This document shows positions 54,538-61,117 of a DNA stretch of 64,000 nucleotides, in pieces. Both the position numbers and the translations under genes were made by a program. Every line of letters begins with the position of its first letter. The first letter of the stretch is position 1. The stretch is from Rippkaea orientalis PCC 8801 (GTDB taxonomy: Bacteria; Cyanobacteriota; Cyanobacteriia; Cyanobacteriales; Microcystaceae): NCBI RefSeq assembly GCF_000021805.1, contig NC_011726.1, positions 310,001 through 374,000 of the forward strand, written 5' to 3'. The notes below the pieces were generated by a model, which saw only the letters and a program-made list of their open reading frames with translations, was not told the DNA's origin and searched no databases.

Positions 54538-56718
54538 ATGGCTTATACGACACAAGAACAGGCCAACATAGAAGTTGTTAAAGGTTTTTTTCAAGCTTTC
54601 CGAGAACCGACAACCGATCTTAATCAATACATCGATAATCATTTCACAGACAATGCTCGAATGATCATCGTTCGAGGGGGACAAGAAACCTATGCCACTA
54701 ATACCATTGTAGGAGGAGCCCCTCCCCCCGCCAATATTGCCAATACGAACGCCTATTCTGATGAACGATTTTCTCACGAACGGCAAGCTCTTTTACCCCT
54801 GACCCGCGAATATATTGGTCAATCTGGGGTAAAAAACTTTATTAGCGAATTACGCAGTAATTTTAACCTGGATAGCCGTTTAACTCAATTTAACGACCTT
54901 AAATATATCGCCGAAGATAACAACGTCGCTGTCTATGGTTATTTAAGGTATGTTAATAGCAATACGGGAAACTTGATTAGGAGTCCCTTTGCCGTCAATA
55001 TTGAGTTAACCGATGGCCGTATCAGTTTATATCACTTCTACACCGACTCCTATTCCTATGCTGCCTCATCCCGCGTTGGAGGAACTTGGCAAGGACAATA
55101 TCTCGATTTTGCTCCTCTAAATGTCCGATGGGGAACAAGAGAATCCGATACGCTCATAGGTGATACTAATCCCCAACAGCGACAAGATCAACTCTATGGC
55201 TACCAAAATAACGATCGCCTCCAAGGGGGTGAAGAAGCCGATCAACTCTGGGGAGGCAGTGGTAATGATACTTTACTAGGAGATAATGGCAATGATACCC
55301 TCTACGGGAATATTGGCTCCAATCACTTAACAGGAGGAGCCGGAAGTGATACCTTTGTCTTAGCCTCTGATGTGGGTATTGCCAAACCCGGAGATCAAGG
55401 ATTTGATACTATTACCGATTTTGAGAATAACGTAGATCGACTGGGGTTAGACCCTGGACTGGTTGACTCGACTGATGGTATAACCCAAACGCAACTAACC
55501 AGAGAACTCACCTTTAAGGATCTTACCATTAACCAAGACGGCGCGAATACGGTCATTACCGTCACTGAAACGGGAGAAAAGCTGGCCGTTCTCGAAAATG
55601 TTCAGGCTAACACCCTTGATGAAAGCGATTTTATCCAAATGGAAGCCTTACCGCCATTTCGGGGATTTCCTGGCGATCGAGAAAATGCCAATGAAGCGCA
55701 AAATGTCGCTGTGTTGGAAGGATTTTTCAACTCCTTTAGGGATGGAACCATCGCTGACTATATCGCCAATCATTTCACCGAAAACGCCCTCTATATTCCT
55801 ATTCAGAGCGATAATAGCTATTATGAGGTGTATAATCCCGAACTCAATGCCTATTCCGTTGCCTTTTCCCATGAGAGATTTTTGCTAACCCCCCCAACAC
55901 GGGAATGGCAGGGAATTACAGGGGCTCAGAATTTTATTGCAACCTTGGGAAGAGCCAATGATATGACCGATCCTATCACAGCCTTTTTCCCTGCGAAATT
56001 TGTGGTCAATGGAGACGATATTGGTGTCTTTGGTCGATTTCAATTTAGAAACCGCAGCAGTGGTCAAATTTCCGATACTCCCTTTGCTTACCACATCCAA
56101 CTGCAAGACGGACGGATCAACTTTATCCAATTCTACGAAGATTCCTACGCCTATAGCATGGGTGCACGTCAAGGAGGACGTTGGACAAGACAGTATGATC
56201 AAACCCTAGAAGACTTTATTTTTGGGACGAGGGTTGGAGAAACCTTGATAGGTAGCGATCGCATCGATCACATCTATGGCTATCAGGGGGATGATACCTT
56301 AGAGGGAAAAGGGGGTCAAGACGTTCTCTATGGTGGACAAGGAAGCGATCGCTTCATCTTAGCGGTTAAAGAGGGAACCGATACCATTATGGACTTTACT
56401 AAAGGGGAAGACTCCCTACAATTGCCAGAAGATGTCACCTTTAATCAATTAACTCTGACTCAGAATGGGGCTAATGCAGACATTATTCTGAACCAAACCC
56501 AAGAAAAATTAGTCACTCTGCAACAAGTTGAAGCTAATGCGCTCGATAATACTGATTTTCGTCTAGCCTCCGACAGTATGAATCTTTTTTGGCTAGTTGG
56601 GATCATTGTGGTTCTCGCGGCCGTTTTGTTAATAGGAATTTGGCAACCTTATCGAAATTATCGAAAACCGACTAAAACCCTCGAAATAGGAGATATAAAC
56701 CATGGAAGGAGTACCTAG
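54538..56718 (+). CDS. Duplicated NTF2/SnoaL-like + RTX protein with C-terminal membrane anchor
   Basis: A 726-residue protein of unusual architecture. Two similar halves (about 1-370 and 371-680) each contain an NTF2/SnoaL-like fold (ANIEVVKGFFQAFREPTTD-x-Y-I-DNHFTDNA; NVAVLEGFFNSFRDGTIADYIANHFTENA), with SPFAVNIELTDGRISLYHFYTDSYSYA matching DTPFAYHIQLQDGRINFIQFYEDSYAYS. RTX-type Ca2+ repeats follow (GGSGNDTLLGDNGNDTLYG; GYQGDDTLEGKGGQDVLYGG), then a ligand-poor beta region. The end is one transmembrane helix (LFWLVGIIVVLAAVLLIGIW) and a basic tail. There is no N-terminal signal, and RTX proteins are usually Type I exported, so topology is puzzling. Overlaps the next gene by 17 bases. Enzymatic role unknown. 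Confidence 0.82.
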   Translation: MAYTTQEQANIEVVKGFFQAFREPTTDLNQYIDNHFTDNARMIIVRGGQETYATNTIVGGAPPPANIANTNAYSDERFSHERQALLPLTREYIGQSGVKNFISELRSNFNLDSRLTQFNDLKYIAEDNNVAVYGYLRYVNSNTGNLIRSPFAVNIELTDGRISLYHFYTDSYSYAASSRVGGTWQGQYLDFAPLNVRWGTRESDTLIGDTNPQQRQDQLYGYQNNDRLQGGEEADQLWGGSGNDTLLGDNGNDTLYGNIGSNHLTGGAGSDTFVLASDVGIAKPGDQGFDTITDFENNVDRLGLDPGLVDSTDGITQTQLTRELTFKDLTINQDGANTVITVTETGEKLAVLENVQANTLDESDFIQMEALPPFRGFPGDRENANEAQNVAVLEGFFNSFRDGTIADYIANHFTENALYIPIQSDNSYYEVYNPELNAYSVAFSHERFLLTPPTREWQGITGAQNFIATLGRANDMTDPITAFFPAKFVVNGDDIGVFGRFQFRNRSSGQISDTPFAYHIQLQDGRINFIQFYEDSYAYSMGARQGGRWTRQYDQTLEDFIFGTRVGETLIGSDRIDHIYGYQGDDTLEGKGGQDVLYGGQGSDRFILAVKEGTDTIMDFTKGEDSLQLPEDVTFNQLTLTQNGANADIILNQTQEKLVTLQQVEANALDNTDFRLASDSMNLFWLVGIIVVLAAVLLIGIWQPYRNYRKPTKTLEIGDINHGRST

Positions 56719-57097
56719 CACCCTCTTGGGCAAAATGTACCAAGAACACATTCAATATCTTCTGGATAAGGATATTGAAGGGATCTTAAACAATCAGTAT
56801 ACAGAGGATGCCTTACTGATTAGTAGCTTTACTAAAGAACCCCAGTATTTCAAAGGGAGAGAACAATTAAAAGAACATTTCCAAGGGATTTTAGCCATAG
56901 AAAACTTACAAACCGAGGTGACTTTTTGGGCAGAAACTGACGATCCCCAAACCTTGATGATAGTTGAAGCAATCACCATGAAAACCCCCGAAGGTGAAGC
57001 AAAAATGCGCTTTGCCGATAGTTGGGTACTCAGGGATGGCAAAATTGCGATTCACTTCGCCGGAATGACTCAATATCCCGATGGATCAGTCGCTTAG
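56702..57097 (+). CDS. NTF2-like/SnoaL-like small protein
   Basis: A 131-residue single-domain NTF2-fold protein (YQEHIQYLLDKDIEGILNNQYTEDALLISSF, KGREQLKEHFQGIL, VTFWAETDDPQTLMIVEAITMKTPEGEAKMRFADSWVLRDGKIAIHFAGM). The ATG is inside the last codons of the RTX gene (17-base overlap), with GGAGA 10 bases upstream, so translational coupling is likely. Polyketide cyclase- or ketosteroid-isomerase-like activity is possible for the fold; the substrate is unknown. Its DUF-like core is shared with the NTF2 halves of the preceding protein. Confidence 0.82.
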   Translation: MEGVPSTLLGKMYQEHIQYLLDKDIEGILNNQYTEDALLISSFTKEPQYFKGREQLKEHFQGILAIENLQTEVTFWAETDDPQTLMIVEAITMKTPEGEAKMRFADSWVLRDGKIAIHFAGMTQYPDGSVA

Positions 57098-57114
57098 TAG
57101 AGCGTGGGGAGAGA

Positions 57115-57197
57115 GGGGAGAGTGGGAGAGTGGGGGAGTGGGAGAGTGGGGGAGTGGGAGAGGAGGAAAGATCTTAACTCCTGACTTCTGACTTCAT
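57115..57197. repeat. Composite G-rich minisatellite plus STRR, copy 1
   Basis: Tandem GGGAGAGTGGGGGAGT-like units (57115-57164), then GGAAAGATCTTAACTCC and TGACTTC heptamers to 57195. The same composite recurs after the CoxS-like gene (57838-57918) and inverted at 41206-41290. Confidence 0.8.
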
Positions 57198-57204
57198 TAA
57201 CTAT

Positions 57205-57339
57205 CCTAAGTAGGTCGGTATAAATAAACGAACAATCAATTAGGTATTAAAAATACTGCAATTTCTTGCCTGTTCCCTGTTCCCTGTTCCCTGTTCCCTT
57301 TCACGATTTTACCTTTAATTCTGCCGACCTACTTACTTA
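57205..57339. repeat. MITE-like repeat, copy C (135 bp, terminal inverted repeats)
   Basis: The left end CTAAGTAGGTCGGTATAAAT and the right end read backwards (CTAAGTAAGTAGGTCGGCAG) share CTAAGTAGGTCGG with an insertion of four bases. AAATAAACGAACAAT adjoins the left end, as in copies A and B. The centre holds four TGTTCCC heptamers (57269-57298). Confidence 0.65.
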
Positions 57340-57377
57340 GTGGTTTTCAATGTTTAATCAAATTACGGAACAATTCT

Positions 57378-57830
57378 ATGGAAATTTCCCTGAAAGTGAA
57401 TGGAAAAGACTATACTGCCGATGTTGAACCGCGACTCCTTTTGTTAGATTTCCTGCGGGAGCATTTAGGGTTAACGGGAACCAAAAGCGATGGAGGCTCA
57501 ACGGCCGGTTGCTGCACTGTATTACTCAATGGAATATCCGTTAAAAGCTCGTATATTTTAGCCGTTCAAGCCGATGGTAGCGAAATTGTCACCATTGAAG
57601 GGCTCAGTCAAAACGGCCAATTAAACCCCCTACAGACTGCGTTTTGGGAAATGGGAGCCGTTCAGAATGGATATTCCACCCCTGGTCTAATTATGGCTTT
57701 AACTGACCTACTCAATCGTAATCCCCATCCGAGTGAGTCCGAAATTCGCGCTTGGTTAGACGGTGTTCTCTCTCGTGATACTGGCTATCAAAATGTGATT
57801 TGTGCGGTAGAAATGGTGACTTCAGGGTGA
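57378..57830 (+). CDS. CoxS/XdhS-like small subunit with cysteine ligands replaced
   Basis: A 150-residue member of the [2Fe-2S] small-subunit family of xanthine dehydrogenase/CO dehydrogenase. The frame is clear: ISLKVNGKDYTADVEPRLLLLDFLREHLGLTGTK (1-36), EIVTIEGLSQNGQLNPLQTAFWEMGAVQNGYSTPGLIMAL, and AWLDGVLSRDTGYQNVICAVE. Canonical members have eight Cys: GCxxGxCGAC and SC for one cluster, QCGFC and CRC for the other. Here these read SDGGSTAGCC, SS, QNGYS and SRD, so at most one or two ligands remain. It should not hold either cluster. The rest is well conserved, which argues against simple decay. Next to the truncated large-subunit gene. Confidence 0.8.
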   Translation: MEISLKVNGKDYTADVEPRLLLLDFLREHLGLTGTKSDGGSTAGCCTVLLNGISVKSSYILAVQADGSEIVTIEGLSQNGQLNPLQTAFWEMGAVQNGYSTPGLIMALTDLLNRNPHPSESEIRAWLDGVLSRDTGYQNVICAVEMVTSG

Positions 57831-57837
57831 GGGTGAG

Positions 57838-57918
57838 GGTGAGGGGGGGAGTGGGAGAGGGGGAGAGTGGGAAGGGAGGAAAGATATTAACTTCTGACTT
57901 CTGACTTCTGACTTCATT
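57838..57918. repeat. Composite G-rich minisatellite plus STRR, copy 2
   Basis: GGTGAGGGTGAGGGGGG, GGGAGAGGGGGAGAGTGGG, GGAAAGATATTAACTTC and four TGACTTC heptamers. Directly between the CoxS-like and CoxL-like genes, and in the same orientation as copy 1. Confidence 0.75.
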
Positions 57919-57934
57919 GAATTAGAGAGGGAAT

Positions 57935-59032
57935 ATGGCTAACAAAATTTTAGGGCAACCGTTGAAACGACGAGAAGATCCCGCGTTATTGACAGGTCAA
58001 GCGCAATTTATCGATGATATTACCTTGCCCAATATGCTACACATGGCTATCCTGTATAGCACCGAAGCCCATGCGTTAATTAAAAACATAAATACCAGCA
58101 TAGCCGAACAGATGCCAGGGGTCGTCAAAGTCATTACCGGGGCAGATACCGAGTCCATTCTCCCCTTACCCTGTATTATGAACCCTGGCGGCGATCGCTC
58201 AAAATTTCCTCCCCATCCCTACGGAGTCCCAGGAGCTCAAACCGTCTTAGCTAGAGAAAAAGTGCGTTATGTTGGGGAATTTGTCGCCGTCGTCGTTGCC
58301 AACACGCGCCAACAAGCCTATGATGCTCTAGCGGGTATTCAGGTCGATTATGAGCTCCTACCTGTAGTCATTAATGCTGAGGATGCCCTCAAAACCGATG
58401 CTCCCCAACTCCATGAAGCCGTTCCAGGGAATTTGAACCAATACAACAGCTATGGAGATAAAGACGCTACCGAACAAGCGATCGCCAACGCTGAGATAGT
58501 TGTTCAGCAACGAATCTGCTTTCCCCGTCTAATCCATAATGCCGTAGAAACGCGAGGAACCATCGCTGCTTATGATCCCCAAACCGAAGAATATACCCTG
58601 TGGACAAATACCCAAATTCCTCACGGAAACCGCTTTCTCCTGTCACAATTGGTCATGGGTATCCCCTACAATAAACTGCGGGTCATTGTTCCCGAAATAG
58701 GGGGATCTTTCGGCTCAAAAGGCTATCTCTATGCCGAAACCGCCCTTACCCTCTTCTTAGCTAAAGCCTTGGGTCGTCCCATCAAATGGATAGACACCCG
58801 CACCGGATTAGCCCGTTCTACAGTTCATGCGCGAGGTCCAATCATGTATGCAACCATTGCCGGGACAAAAGAGGGCAAAATTACCGCCTTTTCCTCGACG
58901 ATTTACGGCAATTTAGGAGCCTATCCCGCTACTAATGGACCCGCCGCTCCCACAGCCTTAACGGGTCGTTGCGTCACGGGAGCCTATGCCATTGAGCATC
59001 CCTTCTCATATGAAATCCGCTTGAATGGTTAA
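57935..59032 (+). pseudogene. CoxL/XdhL-like molybdopterin large subunit, truncated by IS630-type insertion
   Basis: Only 365 codons remain of a normally about 780-residue subunit. Conserved start MANKILGQPLKRREDPALLTGQAQFIDDI (the R-x-E-D-P-x-L-L-x-G motif), YVGEFVAVVVA, QTEEYTLWTNTQIPHGNRFLL, and VPEIGGSFGSKGYLYAE (GGGFG variant). The Mo active-site region and second half are missing. The reading frame runs into the IS left end at 59009-59011 (FSY-then EIRLNG* is IS-encoded). The 3' half is not found beyond the IS, so a deletion accompanied or followed insertion. Not expected to be functional. Confidence 0.88.
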
Positions 59033-59073
59033 CGTATAATAAAAGGGTAGAGTTAATAAATGATCGCCCCCAG

Positions 59074-59577
59074 ATGCCAAGAAGAATTGAGATAGTCTCT
59101 CACCTGAGTATCACTGAATTACAAACTAAATATCGGAGTGCGAAAAATCCAGTCACTCGAAGTCAATATCAGATAATCTGGCTATTAGCTAGTGGAAAAA
59201 AAACAGAAGAGGTAGCGATCGCCACGGGATATACAGTTGAGTGGGTTCGTGAATTAGCCAGACGTTATAATCGTTCGGGGATTGAAGGGTTAGGGGATGG
59301 CAGACAAAACAATCCTGGAAGGGAACCTTGGTTAGACGAAGTACAAACGTCCCAATTACTGCAAGTTATTCAAGGTTCAGCCCCAGATGGAGGATTATGG
59401 AATGGTCGCAAGGTGGCAGATTGGATGAGTGAAGTTTTAGGCAAGCCAGTCTCACCACAAAGAGGTTGGGAATACTTGAAGGCAATGGAATATCGTCTAA
59501 GAATTCCCCGTCCTGAAAATAAGCAAGCTGATCCCATTGAACAAGAAGAGTGGAAAAAAAACTCGCCTTTAAGGTAA
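59074..59577 (+). CDS. IS630 transposase, ORF A (helix-turn-helix part)
   Basis: A 167-residue first frame: ITELQTKYRSAKNPVTRSQYQIIWLLASGKKTEEVAIATGYTVEWVRELARRYNRSGIEGLGDGR, a helix-turn-helix/winged DNA-binding region of IS630-type transposases. The frame ends in TCGCCTTTAAGGTAA just after an A8 run (59554-59561); a -1 slip there joins ORF B. Recently active or recently arrived, as both frames are otherwise intact. Confidence 0.88.
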   Translation: MPRRIEIVSHLSITELQTKYRSAKNPVTRSQYQIIWLLASGKKTEEVAIATGYTVEWVRELARRYNRSGIEGLGDGRQNNPGREPWLDEVQTSQLLQVIQGSAPDGGLWNGRKVADWMSEVLGKPVSPQRGWEYLKAMEYRLRIPRPENKQADPIEQEEWKKNSPLR

Positions 59578-60143
59578 AAGAATTACAGGAAAAATATCCA
59601 GAGAAAAAAGTGGAATTATGGACAGAAGATGAACATAGAATTGGACTGAAGCCTATCTATAGAAGGATCTGGGTTCCGTGGTGGGATGTTCCAACGGCCA
59701 GTATAAAATGGCAATATAAATGGGTCTGGCTTTACGGTTTTGTTAATCCTGAATCTGGTGAAACCTATTGGTGGTTAATGCCTTTTGTGAATCAGGAAAT
59801 ATTCAGCCAAGTTTTAGAGGACTTTGCTAGGTATTTTGGGATTGGGGAGAAGAAGCAAGTTCTGTTAGTGTTAGATGGAGCTAGATGGCATACCAGTAAA
59901 TCTTTAAAAATCCCCGCAGGAATAGACTTAGAATTTTTACCCTCTTATTCTCCTGAATTGCAACCAGCCGAAAGACTGTGGCCACTGACAAATGAGCCAA
60001 TTGTTAATCGTTCTTTTGAAACAATAGAAGAATTAGAAGAGGTCTTGATTCCTCGCCTTAAGGTATTAATGGAACAGCCAGAATTTGTGAGTGGATTAAC
60101 TTGTTTTCATTGGTGGCCGACAACTGATACTTGCATTAACTGA
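59550..60143 (+). CDS. IS630 transposase, ORF B (DDE catalytic part)
   Basis: A 197-residue second frame, offset -1 from ORF A, joined by frameshift at the A8 run. Catalytic motif: WTEDEHRIGL (first Asp), LLVLDGARWHTSK (second Asp) and SPELQPAERLWPL (Glu) give the DDE triad. GTG 59550 is only a formal start; the normal product is probably the ORF A-B fusion of about 350 residues. No degradation is seen. Confidence 0.88.
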   Translation: MEKKLAFKVKELQEKYPEKKVELWTEDEHRIGLKPIYRRIWVPWWDVPTASIKWQYKWVWLYGFVNPESGETYWWLMPFVNQEIFSQVLEDFARYFGIGEKKQVLLVLDGARWHTSKSLKIPAGIDLEFLPSYSPELQPAERLWPLTNEPIVNRSFETIEELEEVLIPRLKVLMEQPEFVSGLTCFHWWPTTDTCIN

Positions 60144-60171
60144 TTAAACGGATTTCATATTAGAATAAAAT

Positions 60172-60245
60172 AGCAGGGTAGAGCAGTCTGGTAGCTCGTT
60201 GGGCTCATAATCCAAAGGTCGTTGGTTCAAATCCTTCCCCTGCCA
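60172..60245 (+). tRNA. tRNA-fMet-like (CAT), divergent
   Basis: A 74-base cloverleaf with anticodon CAT in CTCATAA. D-arm GAGC/GCTC gives A11-U24, an initiator hallmark, and acceptor position 1-72 is unpaired (A-C), another initiator trait. Acceptor GCAGGG pairs with CCCTGC. Weak points: T-stem GTTGG/CCTTC has two T-T mismatches, and the anticodon stem ends in G-T instead of a third G-C pair. No CCA encoded. It may be a second, decaying initiator gene. Confidence 0.7.
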
Positions 60246-60338
60246 TTTTTTGATAATGCGATCACATTTTGCTACAATTAAGAAAAAGAGCCATTAATTT
60301 GGCTCTTTTGTAAGATACAGCTAAACAGCTAAACGTTA

Positions 60339-60827
60339 CTAAAATTCTTCTGCTACAGGATCTTCTTTTGGTACAGCAACCCAATATTTATGATATGATC
60401 CAGGCTCAATATAAATACCTTGAGTTTTATCAGACCGTAATCGAAAAGCTGTTCGTACTAATGTAGTTAATGCTTTAATTAGATCTTCAGGTTTTTTAAC
60501 AGTATTAGATTGAAATGTATATTCAGGTACTGTTAAATTGTAGCGTTCTGTTGTTAATCGTATTAATTCATTCAACATAGATAATGTTTGAATTAACGTA
60601 TCAGGCGTTTTAGGCTCATAATTTTGAACTTCTAGTAAAATTGTACTAGCTCCTGTAGTAATCATAGCTTTAGCCTTACGGTTGGACATGAAATTAAATA
60701 ACCATGTAGGTGATACACGAATGCCATTAGTTTCCTCTTTTTGAATTAGATTTTGCAAATCTTCATCAGAAATAAACTCCAATCTTTCTAAATAAGCTTG
60801 AAATTCTTCAACAGTACTGTAAGTCAT
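60339..60827 (-). CDS. Unknown protein, accessory region
   Basis: From ATG 60827 a 162-residue protein; an earlier ATG at 60908 would add 27 basic residues (MLINEVLLKYMFMHYSRKTHIKEKQF) and cannot be excluded. Composition is acidic and helical: STVEEFQAYLERLEFISDEDLQNLIQKEETNGIRVSPTWLFNFMSNRKAKAMITTGASTILLEVQNYEPKTPDTLIQTLSMLNELIRLTTERYNL, then IKALTTLVRTAFRLRSDKTQGIYIEPGSYHKYWVAVP. I recognise no family or membrane segment. It lies between the tRNA and the TnpB element, a typical setting for transferred DNA. Confidence 0.5.
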   Translation of the reverse strand: MTYSTVEEFQAYLERLEFISDEDLQNLIQKEETNGIRVSPTWLFNFMSNRKAKAMITTGASTILLEVQNYEPKTPDTLIQTLSMLNELIRLTTERYNLTVPEYTFQSNTVKKPEDLIKALTTLVRTAFRLRSDKTQGIYIEPGSYHKYWVAVPKEDPVAEEF

Positions 60828-60908
60828 ACTAAATTGTTTCTCTTTTATGTGTGTTTTTCTACTATAGTGCATGAACATATACTTCAACAAGACTTCATTT
60901 ATAAGCAT

Positions 60909-61117
60909 TTTTTATTTATGTTATACGCGATATATGACGTTTAAGTATACATAACACATCACTGTATATTGCAAATCCATTGCCAATGGTGGTAGTGTGA
61001 ACTCTCAAAAGTTACTGGAAAAGTTTGCGGGCTGCGGTTTTAATGTTGGTAGTTTAAAAGTGCGATCGCATTTTTTAAGCTTTTTGATTGCCTATCTTTA
61101 AATGCAAAAAGAGGACT
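60909..61117. other. Intergenic DNA left of the TnpB element
   Basis: About 210 bases, AT-rich, with a HIP1 site (61062-61069) set in TTTAAAAGTGC-GATC-GCATTTTTTAA, a possible bidirectional terminator hairpin. No gene seen. Confidence 0.35.

Larger units (their letters stand above)
59011..60157 (+). mobile_element. IS630-family insertion sequence (about 1147 bp)
   Basis: Terminal inverted repeats: the left end TGAAATCCGCTTGAATGGTTAA (59011 on) matches the complement of the right end near TTAAACGGATTTCA (ending 60157). TA dinucleotides flank both ends (59009-59010 and 60158-60159), the duplication expected for IS630/Tc1 elements. It encodes a two-frame DDE transposase. It truncates the CoxL-like gene, and its right end lies 14 bases from a tRNA. 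Confidence 0.85.
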
